64,000 nucleotides of DNA from Isoetes taiwanensis (GCA_021234155.1 JAJEKV010000005.1:28050689-28114688), one strand, 5' to 3'. Counted from the first letter of the stretch, positions 1 to 10,110 are shown. The notes: generated from the sequence alone by a model not told the origin. Made by a program: numbers and translations.

Positions 1-960
1 CAGACTGCTATAGCCAATCCGTTTCCGGGTTATTCCTTCCTCCTATGCAATGTTGGTGCTTTGTAGTCCCTTTTAAAGATTGTGCCGGATAACAACAAAT
101 TATTGATATTTTGTGATATCTACTCGGCATTAGAGACATCTTCAAAAGCTTCCACTTTGACCTTCTCAATTAGGCTTTACCTGGTTTGTGAAGGATGCAC
201 TAGGGTTTTTCATTTCCGTCGAATTTGCAAGCTAAAGAAGAATTATGAGCCCCACAATTTGGTTTTCCTTTTGTTTGATTTTATCATAATGAGCTCTTGC
301 TCAGTGTCAACCGCCTACAAGAAGGGGTATGCCAAAAGGCATTATGTACACCGTCTATATACACATAACAAGGTATAAGCGCCTCTAATAATATATAAGG
401 TGTCACAATTAAGACCATATTCAAGAGTTCAATGAAGCATAGAAAAATAGTTTATATTATGTGATGGCTCATTAAAAATTCCAATCAATAATTACATTTA
501 TAAGCAATACTGAGATTTTATAATTATCAAAATCATATCTAGAAACTAGGTCCCCTGAGATCATTGGCGGCCAGAGATGTGGGCGATTACACACTAATTT
601 TATTGGTAGATGAATTTTTGTGATTTATTTGCAAAAGGATGTTAATTATTTCCTTTCAAGGTATGCTTTTGGAACTTTTTCAAACTGTATAATGATAGCA
701 TTTTGGATTTTTCATGTATGGTTTTATGCATGAATGATGATAGGTACATGTGGGCTGCACAAAAACGCCCCACATCCGCTTTTAGCTTGAGCCAGGGAAC
801 TTAATGAAGTTGTTGTGCACAAACAACTTGACAAGGTATGCACTCAAGTGCATTTTTTTATCATTCATTCTCTCGTTTTGTTGCTCAATAGGTTCATTTC
901 TTCAGAGGATGGGAAGAATTATTGCTATATTTATTGAATTTTGTGAACTATTCATTTGAT
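1..960. other. No recognisable gene
   Basis: AT-rich sequence. The longest open frame (82-378, plus, 98 codons) has no recognisable motif, no codon pattern suggesting selection and no clear splice context. I see no repeat or RNA gene in this stretch. Confidence 0.5.
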
Positions 961-962
961 AG

Positions 963-1500
963 AATGGAGAAACAATGTCGGTTCTAGCTTCCCTTTGTTG
1001 TATTGCCGATACTCAAGCAATGTGCCTCGTGATAAATAGTGACCGGTTTGAACATTTTATATGCATATATGCAGATGCCAAATCGAGTTGGATTATATGG
1101 TGGGAAACCGCTCTCATCAATATGTATGGGAAATGTGGTAGCCTAGAAGATACAAGAGTTACGTTTGGTAATTGATCGCCAGGATGATATTTCATGGTCA
1201 ACCATGATACCATCATATGCACAAGAGGAATATAACAAAGAGGCCCTTCTACAAGAAATGAAACAAGAAGGCTTGAAGCCAAATAAAATTGCCATGGTAA
1301 GTACATTTGATGCATGCTCCAATTTAGCTGATACAGCCAAAGGTTTTCTGATCCACAAAACCATTATTGGCACTGGGCTAGAGCTTGGCACTTCTATTGA
1401 GGATGCACATATTAACATGTATGGTAAGTGTGGACATTTACAGATTGCACATGATATATTTGACAAAATGCTTCACCACAATATCGTTTTGATTGGAATA
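963..1500 (+). pseudogene. PPR (PLS-class) pseudogene fragment
   Basis: Two overlapping frames carry recognisable pentatricopeptide-repeat sequence. The first (975-1172) ends in TALINMYGKCGSLEDTRVTF. The second (from about 1165) continues with DISWSTMIPSYAQ, EALLQEMKQEGLKPNKI, VSTFDACSNLA and a second INMYGKCGHLQIAHDIFDKM. The switch from one frame to the other near 1165-1172 shows a frameshift inside what was one protein. PPR proteins of this class bind organellar RNA and often direct C-to-U editing. This piece holds only about three P/L/S motifs, with no start, no transit peptide and no E/DYW tail. It is a dead fragment of a much longer gene; no neighbour continues it. Confidence 0.85.
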
Positions 1501-1629
1501 AGTGTGCAGAAACGTTTGTATGTATGTATGGCTCAAGTTCTAACCGCCATATTACCTTTTCGTATGCCTCTAAAAAAAAGCAAGGATAAGGAAAAACAGG
1601 CCAAGAACACGACTTTACATCAAGCTTGA

Positions 1630-2240
1630 TTTTCTTTAATAAATGAAAAAATCAATACATTGGCAGGGGTTCAATCCCATGGGCTACATATATTAAACCA
1701 TTATTGGAATTGGAATTCAAGTTGAAGAAATGATTATTTTGTGGATTCTTGGTATATTTTGGCAATTACATTGCTCCGGGCCAGTTGAGTGTTTTTCATA
1801 AATGTAGCTCGACAATGCACGAGACAATTTGCACTACTTGCTTTTCGAATGTTCACTTGCACGCTATACAACCCTTGCAAACGTAGCCCTAGCAACATCA
1901 GGACATAAACAATGAAACCTTTTGTTCAATTGTCCTACATTTAGTAATTTTGTTTTTTGACTTGAAAGCTTGATTTGCTTCTAATGCGCAACATGCTGGT
2001 AATTCCCTTCTAAACAAGACAATAGCACTTGAAGGGTGCAAGATAAATTTGAATTTACTTCAGAAAACAAGAACCTCTTTTTTAGAGCAGCATGCAACGT
2101 GGGGAATCAATGACCAACGCATAGGAAACTCAAATATATAGGCTCTAACTATGTAACAAATCCCATATAAAAATGCTATAGTTTAGCACTGATGGGCTTG
2201 GTTTGCTATATCTTTATTAATTTTTAAATTTAAGCTCGAT
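1630..2240. other. No recognisable gene
   Basis: Intergenic sequence without an open frame of note. A B-box-like string (GGTTCAATCCC) lies near 1669-1679, but no A box sits at the right distance, so no tRNA or SINE is called. Confidence 0.4.
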
Positions 2241-2245
2241 AAAAA

Positions 2246-2273
2246 GCCCAGCAACGCTGGGCACTTTTTCTAG
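2246..2273 (+). mobile_element. Helitron-like 3' terminus
   Basis: A 7-bp stem GCCCAGC (2246-2252), a 3-nt loop and GCTGGGC (2256-2262) are followed by 7 nt and then CTAG at 2270-2273, with a T immediately after. Helitrons end in CTRR preceded by a short hairpin roughly ten bases upstream and insert between A and T, so the structure and the flanking T both fit. The 5' TC end was not found, so the size and content of the element are unknown. The motif is short and could be a coincidence. Confidence 0.4.
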
Positions 2274-2485
2274 TATATTAATAAAAGGTGATCATATCAT
2301 AAAATGGGGTCGTGGTGATAAAAGAAGGCCTCACTATTTTGCACAAAAGGGCCAAGGGAATAATAGCAATGGGCCTTTCTTTGAACAAAAGGGAACATGA
2401 GCATATATTAAAAGCAACATCGGATCTATGGAAAAAGGTTGGATATTTTGGGGGCAAGAGAAAAGGACGATGGGATATTTCTAAA

Positions 2486-2531
2486 GATAAGGGCCTTTTC
2501 CTTATAAAGATAAGGGCCTTTTCCTTATAAA
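2486..2531. repeat. Perfect 23-bp tandem duplication
   Basis: A 23-bp unit starting GATAAGGGCC occurs twice in a row (2486-2508 and 2509-2531) without a mismatch. It lies in an unassigned open frame (2312-2530) that shows no known domain; the region is rich in AAGGG/AAAAGG strings. Confidence 0.8.
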
Positions 2532-2534
2532 AGG

Positions 2535-3300
2535 GCGTTGACGAATATTAGGCGAAGGAGGCATTTTAAAATAAGGGTGGACGCTCAAAAAAGGGGAGAT
2601 ATTATTATGGGCAATTGCCTTTTCAAAAAAGGCAATGAAGATATAAGAAGGCATCGACTTGTAACAAGGGACATACAGATGGAATTAGAGCAAGTTCCTT
2701 TCTTGTGTGAAGGGTGAATATGAAAAGTTGAGGAGGAGCCTTCTTATCTGATAAGTGGATTATCAGTCTTTGCTCTAGAGCTATGTGGAGTAGCTAGAGA
2801 TTGCTTGCCATACCAGTTGTCATTGCACTGCCATAACCTTGTGGACCCGGTTGGGTGGTTAAGCGTGCTTAGCAACGTATTTGTCTGTAACATATGTGAT
2901 GTAATCGGATCATGTTATACAATGAAGATGTTGTTGAGTAATTTCTGTTTTCCCATAAACATTGAATCGTATCATCTTGCTACCAGCTGTGGCGTTCTTT
3001 TGGGCTCATTGGAATTTCGGTTGGCTGCCTGTAAGTTTTTGAAGCACATTGCATCTAGATATGCTGTAATGTCCGTTAATTCATTTAAACGCATCATATG
3101 ATTTTCAAAATTTTTCTCTCTGCCAAAGAACCCACTTAAGAGACTCAACAAGTTTCCACTACAAGATTGTTCCGATTTTAGCATGTTCTTACGGTGCAAG
3201 GCCCTGTCATGCTCTAGATAGCCAACGATTCTACTGAGATTCTCTTGTGATTCCTCTATATTCTTCAACATTCTTGTACTATATTTAGCATTCATGAAGA
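2535..3300. other. No recognisable gene; one unassigned ORF
   Basis: The minus strand carries a 107-codon open frame (3295-2972) with a hydrophilic, helix-prone sequence (KNIEESQENLSRIVGYLEHD near the N-terminus) and no family I recognise. It begins about 390 bases from the heat-shock-element-like array at 3687-3733, which would be upstream of it. Whether it is expressed cannot be judged; it may be a chance frame. Confidence 0.3.
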
Positions 3301-3990
3301 TTCCCCTAGATTCTCTTAGAATCTTCTATTTTAATTGAGGTGCTTACCCATGAGCATTTAGAACCTTCCAAAATAATCTATTTTGGATCTGTGCAACATT
3401 TCTAAAACACTTTCTATTTTTAGACTGAGGCGCTTGCCTGAGCATCTAGAACTTTTTTTTTCAAGATTTATATTGTACACCTTTATTATGAAACATTTTA
3501 CAACATTCTATTGTGGCTCTTTGCAAAATCTTAAAAAAACTCTAAGATTTCATCAAGATTTTCTTAGATTCCCTTAGATTCAACTAGATTTTAAGAGATT
3601 CCCTTAGATTTGTAAATATTTTCCTAGATTCTCATACAATTTATGAGATTTCCTTAGATTCCCTTTAATTCTCCTGGATTCGCTTACATTCTAGAAATTT
3701 CTAGAATATTCTAGAACTTTCTGGAACATTCTGCAACTTTCAAGACATCCTAGAACTTTCTGGAAGTATTTCCCTATTCCCTTACATTCCCAAAGATTCC
3801 CCTACATTCTAGAACTTATTAGAACAATTTGGGACTTTCTGGAAGGATTCTCTTAGATTCCCCCTAGATTCTCTTATATTCCAAAACATTTTAGCATTCT
3901 GAAACTTTCTAGAACATTCTAAAAGATTTTAGAACTTTCTAGAGCTGCCAGAACATTTTAGAACTTTCTTGAACTATCTAGCATACACAT
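3295..3990. repeat. Degenerate short-period repeat (CTTAGATTC / TTCTAGAA)
   Basis: About 700 bp is built from diverged copies of two short motifs: CCTTAGATTC-like strings in the first half (3540-3680) and GAACTTTCTAGAACATTC-like strings in the second (3690-3980). The period is near 10-20 bp and irregular. There is no coding potential. It behaves like an expanded simple satellite; part of it forms the pentamer array annotated separately. Confidence 0.8.
3687..3733. promoter_or_regulatory. Nine-unit heat-shock-element-like array
   Basis: TTC and GAA triplets alternate at exact 5-bp steps: TTC 3689, GAA 3694, TTC 3699, GAA 3704, TTC 3709, GAA 3714, TTC 3719, GAA 3724, TTC 3729. This is the nGAAn/nTTCn architecture bound by trimeric heat-shock factor, for which three units suffice. 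More broken units follow up to about 3980. The array lies in repetitive DNA with no recognised gene beside it, so the match to the HSE is clear but function is unknown. Confidence 0.55.
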
Positions 3991-4185
3991 CATCTTCCGA
4001 AGCAAAACCCAATGCTTAATTGCAGCAGTTAGTGGAATCACAGAAAACAACGGAAGTTTTAAATCATTCAACTGGATTGGTCAGCTTCTAACTTCCAGGC
4101 ATCAATTGACGCCAGTGGAATCTCACCCTTAATTAGAACATTACCTTAAGTATAATTGAAATATAAGTTATTTATGAAATTAATG

Positions 4186-4245
4186 CTTGGTCTAGTGGTT
4201 AAAATGGGGGGTTGGGGGGTTGATGACCAGGGTTCAAATCCCTCA
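4186..4245 (+). repeat. tRNA-derived (SINE-like) segment
   Basis: The string TGGTCTAGTGG (about 4189) resembles a pol III A box and GGTTCAAATCC (about 4230) matches the B box consensus, about 40 bp apart as in tRNA genes and tRNA-derived SINEs. The intervening bases do not fold into a proper tRNA, so a SINE head or decayed tRNA is more likely than a working tRNA gene. The 3' limit was not determined. Confidence 0.5.
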
Positions 4246-4299
4246 CAAAACATAAAAATTTTAAAAGCCTTTCCTTAAGGGACGAGCATTCAACATAAG

Positions 4300-4700
4300 C
4301 CTTAGGATCTTACACTCGATCAACGATCGAGGTCTCACCATATAAAAGCAACATGAGCCGTAGGATCTATTACATATAATTCCCAAAGCCACGTGGACCG
4401 TAAGATATGTGCCAAGCCACCTGAGCCGTAGGATCTCGGATCGACGATCAGGATCAAGAGCAACCTGGGCCGTTAGATCGATTACATATAATTCCCAAAG
4501 ACATGTGCAACGTAGGATATGTCCCCAAGCAACGTGAGCCTTAGGATCTCGGACCGATGGTCAGGATCAAATCAACCTGGGCCGTAGGATCGTCTATACG
4601 GATCTATATATAAACTCCCAAGCCATCTGGGACGTAGGATACGTCCCTAAGCCACATGAGCCGTCGGATCTCAGATTAATGGTCGGATAAGCGCGACAAA
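4300..4700. repeat. 112-bp satellite-like repeat with GAGCCGTAGGATC core
   Basis: Three diverged units begin near 4369, 4481 and 4602, the first two 112 bp apart. Each starts with a TACATATAATTCCCAAAG-like string and contains several copies of a core close to GAGCCGTAGGATC plus a CTCGGATCGACGATCAGG-like string. The same core (GTCGTAGGATCGAT) reappears alone near 26827. No coding capacity. Confidence 0.75.
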
Positions 4701-4772
4701 TATAAGAACATATATAGGGAGATTAGATATACACATCTACTTTTTAGTGACAAAAAATGAACAAAAGTACTT

Positions 4773-5060
4773 TTGTTGTTGTGGATTGGCTATTATGCTA
4801 AGTATAAGTCAGGATTAGGTGCAAATATGCCCAATCAGCAATTGTGTTTCAACCATTATTTATCTTGGCTGGTGCATGGCACAATGTTATCAAGATTTGG
4901 TGCAAATATGCCAAACCAAATGATGTGTTTCGACCAGGTGTACAATATTGTTTATCTTGGCTACTACTCGTTTCTTCCTGAAAGGATTAAAATAAATCTG
5001 ATGGAGAAAGTATTACCTCATGAAGCGAGGGAGAAAGAAACAAAGGAAAAGAGAAAATAA
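4773..5060 (+). repeat. 81-bp tandem duplication inside an unassigned ORF
   Basis: The segment beginning GGTGCAAATATGCC occurs at 4818 and again at 4899, an in-frame offset of 81 bp. As a result the 95-codon open frame repeats GANMPNQ and a following Cys-Phe. No domain is recognised. The frame may be open by chance, with the duplication as the real signal. Confidence 0.5.
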
Positions 5061-6000
5061 GAGTTTATGTATGCCTACCGAGACACATAGGACCTAAGAC
5101 CAACCAACTAAGTACAATAAGTCTTCAACTTCTAGGGGCATTCTCCTAGTTGAAGCCGCTAGTTAAATCTAGCAAAAAAACAAAAATAGAAAACTTAGGG
5201 ATAAAGCTCATCAATGGTTCTGTATCCTATGAGTCCTATGAGCACCCATTAGGGTTTGAAGAATTCTTGTGATTCTTTGTACATGCAATGGTGCCCTCTC
5301 TAACCTATATATAATAGTTAACACCTTAATAATTGTAAATACAATTATGTCCTACAAGGAAAATAACACCAAGATATCACTCCCTTTTGTTGTTCCAACC
5401 TTAACTTCCACATCATCCTACCCTTCCCATAGACCTCATGGTCTATGAGGACGATAAAAGTTAATTTAATTCAATTCTATCCTTCTCTCATATCCTTTTC
5501 GTTCTTCATTCCTTCATCTAGCCTTCAACCCCTCCTTGCCCTATTACTAATTCTTTGAATTAACATTACTTAGGGTAAATTGAATAATAATTATATTGTT
5601 CCAGAAAAGGGAAGAAATCCACAATTAGACTCAATGCCAAAGAACGTTACTAAAACTAGGTACCTTAAATGCAGTGGCATTATCTAAAGTATTCAAACAA
5701 CATATGCCATTTGCATTTTGAAATGGTTCACAACATGGTAGCCTCGACAATAAAATTTAATTCAATTTTTATCACTTTGCCATGCTTTAAATTAGTTTGA
5801 AAAAGAGGTAGGGTATGGTCACCATGTTCCGCGCACTGGCCCAGTGCAGCCAAATTTCACGCGTCCCTCGATCTGTCAACTAATTTGTATACCTAATGTT
5901 GTATGTAACAACTTCTCCAAAGACATGGACACCAAAAAATATCAGGCTAGAAAGTTATAATGCCTTAAAGTAAAGGGGGTCTAGCATCCACCGTTGCGAG
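5061..6000. other. No recognisable gene
   Basis: AT-rich to about 5800, then more GC-rich. Around 5110-5175 there is a segment (TCTAGGGGCATTCTCCTAGTTGAAG) similar to one in an ADCK1 intron near 4861-4890, which points to a shared dispersed repeat. Nothing else is supported. Confidence 0.4.
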
Positions 6001-6147
6001 GCCCCTAACCACACTGCGTGGTACTCGAGGCCACCTTTCGCGAGGGTTATTGCCTGCAGACGCGCGATAAGTGCCACCTACCGCACACTTGAGTGAACCT
6101 GCACGCCTGACCGTCTCTCACGGTCGGGGCACATCCCATTAATATCA

Positions 6148-6899
6148 GTGGGCCTAGATGCCGTATACGAGGCCTACGGCGCCAGCTATCGATACGTATA
6201 CCGCCAGCTATCGAGGTACCTGCCAATAGTCACCGTTGCCTTTTTAGCCCTCCTCCGCCAAAATTCGAGCCGATTTTCCACTTTGCAATCCCAAATCTGC
6301 ATCCAAATTGGCCCGAACAGTCTCTGCCTCATCCAGAAGAAAGGTAATTTGGCTTTAAAAGCCGGATTTTTGGAAATCCAGAACCGCCAGGTACGCGGAA
6401 TGGGCATCATTACAGTTACTAGTTTAAATTGAGAGCTCGACTAGCCACTATTCCATTCTGCTCAAGCATCCCGGGGGCCCCAAGCGTCGGAGGTAAGCGC
6501 TGATCGTCAGTTGTGTATTTGGTGTCGGGTCGCCACTGACTTCAGGCGTTTTTTCATTGCAGCATAGAAGAAGTCACCATGGATCACGTGAGGAGAACGA
6601 GCTATCCTGGGTCGGGATCTAGGTGGGACGTCGTTAGGGGTGGCAGCTCTGATCCCAGCAAGAGGGCTCGCCCTCTTCCGAGCGCTCCGCCCTCGCCTGC
6701 GAGCTCGACAACTTCAACGACTCCTAACAGTTTCAGGGTTAGGAATTGCTTGGTAACCCCGGCCGAGATTACAACAGCCGTGGGTTCGTCTGTTAGTGTA
6801 GAGGTTTCGCCTGAGATCGTGTCCCAGGTTGAGCGGGCGAAGTCCGAAGCAGATCTTATCCATTGCCAGATAGGAGATCACAGAAGGAGACCACTGTGA
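6148..6899 (+). CDS. Truncated 5' part of an unidentified gene
   Basis: This stretch is distinctly more GC-rich than its surroundings and has gene-start features. A possible non-coding exon ends at AAG|GTAATT (about 6344). A pyrimidine-rich intron end with CAG lies at about 6559-6561. The ATG at 6579 sits in a strong plant/vertebrate-type context, CACCATGG. The 106-codon frame starts MDHVRRTSYPGSGSRWD and runs through a basic, Ser/Pro-rich stretch (KRARPLPSAPPSPASS), so the product would be disordered and basic. I do not recognise the family; an RNA-binding or nuclear protein would fit but is a guess. The frame ends in a perfect hairpin (6853-6924), after which there is no continuation, so this is a fragment or a captured gene 5' end. 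Confidence 0.35.
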
Positions 6900-6924
6900 T
6901 CTCCTATCTGGCAATGGATAAGAT
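6853..6924. repeat. Perfect 31-bp inverted repeat (hairpin)
   Basis: Bases 6853-6883 are exactly reverse-complementary to 6894-6924, with a 10-base loop at 6884-6893. The left arm is the end of the open frame that begins at 6579. Such a long mismatch-free stem next to a truncated gene suggests a recent fold-back duplication or a young hairpin precursor rather than an old structure. Confidence 0.95.
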
Positions 6925-6947
6925 GGCAATGGCAATGGATACGATCT

Positions 6948-7060
6948 CAGGCCAAGATTAAGTGGTGTCAATAGAGGGTTAAGATGAAGTGGTGGAGATG
7001 GAAGGTTGAGATTAAGTGGTGCGTTGGAGGGTTGAGATTAAGTGGTGCCAAGATCTTGGA
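6948..7060. repeat. Short tandem repeat (GAGATTAAGTGGTG)
   Basis: Four copies of a GTTGAGATTAAGTGGTG-like unit are spaced about 30-40 bp apart directly after the hairpin. The copies differ by a few bases. No coding capacity. Confidence 0.75.
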
Positions 7061-7334
7061 TGGTCTGGATTAGATTTTATTTGTATAAATATTTTGAAAA
7101 AACAAAAGCTCTCCCTCTCTGGCTCGTGGCAGAATGTAAGCCTATATGGGCTTAGTGGCAGAGCTCAAGGAGGAGGGTGAGAGCCTCCTCCACATCCAAA
7201 TCTGCCCAAAGCTTTGTATTCCTCCTTGTTATCAAAAGAGTTAATTTTTGGTGCACCAATTTAAGTTCTTGGTTCTAGATTTTCTTTGGTTATTCTCTAT
7301 TCCAGAAGTAAAATTTTGTGTTTGCCACACCCCC

Positions 7335-7766
7335 TTATGCTGGGTGGATATGGGGAATTCGCCCAACAGCAGGTTTCTTCCAGGCGCATGCATGTTGCCT
7401 GAGCTCATCTATCTTTAAGGCCTCCTCCCATATTCCAGAATCATAATAAATGTCTGACATAAGTACATATGCCCTCGCATGGCAGGGATCTAATGGGACA
7501 ACCTGGTTAAAGCAGCGTCTGCCAAGCTCGACATGGTCATATGTTCTACAGGCAGCAAACAATGTTCTCCAACCAATATCTGATTTAACAGTATGCAGTA
7601 AATTTTCAGCTTCCTCTAGGTGTCCTGCATGGCCAAGAAGATCCAGCATGCAAGAATATCTAGATGTTCATGAACTTGCCTTCCTTGCTCTATTGCACCT
7701 ATGTTGCTGCAGGCTTTTGAAGTACTTAGAAATGTTACCTTGCAAGGCTCTATGCCTTCATGCTGC
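7335..7766 (-). pseudogene. PPR pseudogene, C-terminal E-motif part
   Basis: Read on the minus strand, 7649-7335 encodes the tail of a PLS-class PPR protein: MLDLLGHAGHLEEAENLL, GWRTLFAACRTYDHVELGRRC, AYVLMSDIYYDSGIWEEALKI and AWKKPAVGRI. These are the E1/E2 motifs that follow the last PPR repeat and recruit editing partners; no DYW deaminase domain follows. The upstream part of the same gene lies beyond the copia element, at 12516-13902 on the same strand. The coding sequence between 7650 and the insertion is shifted or interrupted, so the gene was probably decaying independently of the insertion. Confidence 0.85.
7762..7766. repeat. Target-site duplication GCTGC (left copy)
   Basis: GCTGC at 7762-7766 immediately precedes the 5' LTR, and an identical GCTGC follows the 3' LTR at 12516-12520. 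A 5-bp duplication is usual for Ty1/copia integrase. It fixes the element's ends and shows the PPR gene was the integration target. Confidence 0.85.
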
Positions 7767-8103
7767 TGTTGAGATATTCAGAGCCAGATCAGCATATAGG
7801 TTTGTTACAAGTTTGTTAGAAGGTTCTCCACGTTACAAGTTTGTTAGAAGATTCTCCACTGCAGGTCATGATAAGTTCCACAAATAGAAGTACCCGTTAA
7901 TAGATCCAGACCCAGCTATAAAAGGAGGAAGAAGGACGTCCTATTTATCGGTTCCCAGTCTTTGTTTGGTTATCTCAGTTCATCGATCATCCGGCCTATT
8001 CAGGCCTGACTAGTTGTACTCCATTTCTCTATATCAATCTAATTAGTTGTACTTCATTTATCTATCAATCTGCTTTTTCTATCATCCGTTTTCCTTTTCA
8101 ATA
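7767..8103 (+). repeat. Copia 5' LTR
   Basis: Starts TGTTGAGATATTCAGAGCC and ends TTTTCAATA, matching the 3' LTR at 12181. It carries a TATA box CTATAAAAGG at 7916-7925 that would drive the element's transcript. A tandem GTTACAAGTTTGTTAGAAG duplication near 7804-7853 is absent from the other LTR. The terminal dinucleotides are TG...TA rather than TG...CA. Confidence 0.9.
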
Positions 8104-8115
8104 GGTTATGGGCCC
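8104..8115 (+). promoter_or_regulatory. Primer-binding site for half-tRNA(iMet)
   Basis: GGTTATGGGCCC starts directly after the LTR. It is complementary to the anticodon-loop region of plant initiator tRNA-Met (GGGCCCATAACC), not to a tRNA 3' end. Drosophila copia and yeast Ty5 are known to prime from such a cleaved half tRNA. The 12-base match is read directly; the tRNA sequence is from general knowledge. Confidence 0.75.
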
Positions 8116-8204
8116 GCGCCACCTCCGATCAATCCGCATCAGTCGCACATTTTCTCTGCTTTTCTTCCCCATTACTTTCTTTTTCTTTCTTCCTCTAAGC
8201 AAGC

Positions 8205-8980
8205 ATGTATGCAGTCACGGGCAGCCAAGGAGCTCAGGCAGAATGGAGAATGGTGGACCACTTCGAAGAAAAAAACTTCCATTTGTCGAAGTGGAGGATG
8301 CAGATGATTCTGGAAGATAAGAATCTCTGGCAATTAGTGAAACCCAGGGCTCAAGAAGAGAACCCTGAAGAAGGATTCTATATAAATCCTTAAGGAGCAG
8401 AGGAGGACTCTAGAGCAATGGAGGCTCAGGACCTGAAGGCCAAGATTCTAATTTGTGGAAGCTTGAGAGACACTGCTGCAAAACTGGTAAAAGATGCTGC
8501 CACAGCAAGAGAAGCATGGGAAATCTTGACCAAACGATACGCATTTGCCACTGCTGTGAATCGTGTCTTGCTCAGGAAAAAGATGCATTGCAGGAAGGGG
8601 ATGATATAGATCTTCATATTCGTAACATGAAGGATATTTTGGATGATCTGACGGCCACAGAAGCCATCATATCAGAGGATGCGAAGGTTTGTGTGTTGCT
8701 AAATAGTTTGTCCCCATCTTACCGCAATCTTGATAAGTTTCTTGAAGGGAAACTTGAAGAATTTAACTTTGAGGCCACCATTGATCGCATCAGGCTGGAA
8801 GCCCTAAGAAAAGAGACCAGCTCACCCATCGAGGATGATTCACTCCAATTTGCAAATGCCAGGAGAAATCCCAATGCGCTCGACGTCCACATACTGATAA
8901 AAGTAAGATCAAATGCTTCAAATGCCAATTGCTTGGCCATTATGCTCGTGAATGTGGTACTACCACTGCTCCACTTTTGC
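8205..8980 (+). pseudogene. Copia gag (broken)
   Basis: The first frame (8205-8393) begins MYAVTGSQGAQ and contains the gag start pattern F..W...M...L....LW. Capsid-like sequence continues in other frames (AREAWEILTKRY near 8510; LNSLSPSYRNLDKF near 8700). A CCHC zinc knuckle CFKCQLLGHYAREC lies near 8912-8953, spaced CX2CX4HX4C, and would bind the genomic RNA. At least two frameshifts and a stop at 8391 break the protein. Confidence 0.8.
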
Positions 8981-9069
8981 CTACACCCACTCAGGCTCCT
9001 AATCCTTCCACCAAGCAAATCGCAGCACCAGAGGAGCGCAGTAATCTCACTATTGATAAGGCTGAGTAT

Positions 9070-10110
9070 CTCTTCACCAGCCGAGATTCCCATGATTCAT
9101 ATGACAACCTGTCATGGTATTTGGATTCTGGAGCAACCTTGCATATAACCCCAAATCAGCAATTCTTTGTGAAGTACAAACTCTTATCTCCACCCAGAGT
9201 AGTTCGAATGTGAGATGATTCTCAGCAACAAGGTGTTGGCATTGGCATCATATCCTTCTCTCTTCCAAATGGATCCAAGAAGTATATTACATGTCCCTGG
9301 ACTGACCAAGAATTTGTTATCAAGTAGCAAGATTACAGATGCAGGGCTCAAAGTACAGTTTCAGAAGCAAGAGTGTCAAATTTTTGATACTAATAGGAAG
9401 TGCATCTTGATTGGTACCCGCTATGGAAATCTCTACCATCTTCCACTAGAGGAGCAGGTCAATATTAGCACTGATCAAGAGCCATACAATCTGTGGCATC
9501 AGAGACTTGGGCATCTCAATGTCAACCGCATTCAGCATCTCAGCAAAACAGGTCATATCTGCCACTTATCTCCAGCAAATCATGTCTGCAATGCATGTCT
9601 TCAATGCAAGGTAACTCGAGCCATCTTTCCTCCTTCTTCTACCAGAGCATTTCGTTGTCTTGCACTTTGTGCATGCTGATTTGATTGGACCAGTCCGCTA
9701 TCCCACTTTTGGAGGTGCCAAGTACATTCTTGTGATCCTTGATGATTACTCCAGAAAGCTGTTCACTTATCTTCTGAGGGCCAAGAGCGAAACATTCATG
9801 TCTTTCACAAATTTCAAAGCTCTTTCTGAAAAGATTATGGCCAGCCCCATTGCCATCCTCCGAACAGATGGAGATGGCGAGTTTACCTCCAATGCCTTCA
9901 AAAAGTCTCTGCCTACAGTCTGGGATCCACCATGAACTATCTGCTCCACATGTCCAGAACAAAATGGTCGGGCTGAAAGGGCAAATCGAACTTTGCTTAA
10001 AATGGCCCGTACTCTTCTTGCTGCCATGAATGTCCCTCATCAATTTTGGGGGGTAAGCCATACAAACAGCCACATATCTGATCAATCTAGCCCCGCATAA
10101 AGCCTTAAAT
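9070..10110 (+). pseudogene. Copia protease and integrase (broken)
   Basis: The protease active site WYLDSGATLHI lies near 9116. The GAG-pre-integrase zinc domain (LWHQRLGHLN ... CNACLQCK) lies at 9490-9610. The integrase core starts near 9660 with HADLIGPV, then VILDDYSRK and ILRTDGDGEF (second Asp), and ends with PEQNGRAERANRTLLKMAR around 9955-10003, where the catalytic Glu lies. These blocks fall in different frames separated by stops near 9213, 9679 and 9935. Confidence 0.85.

Noticed and set aside
1663-1685. B-box-like GGTTCAATCCC as part of a tRNA gene
   Set aside because: No A box at the required distance and no cloverleaf could be folded by eye.
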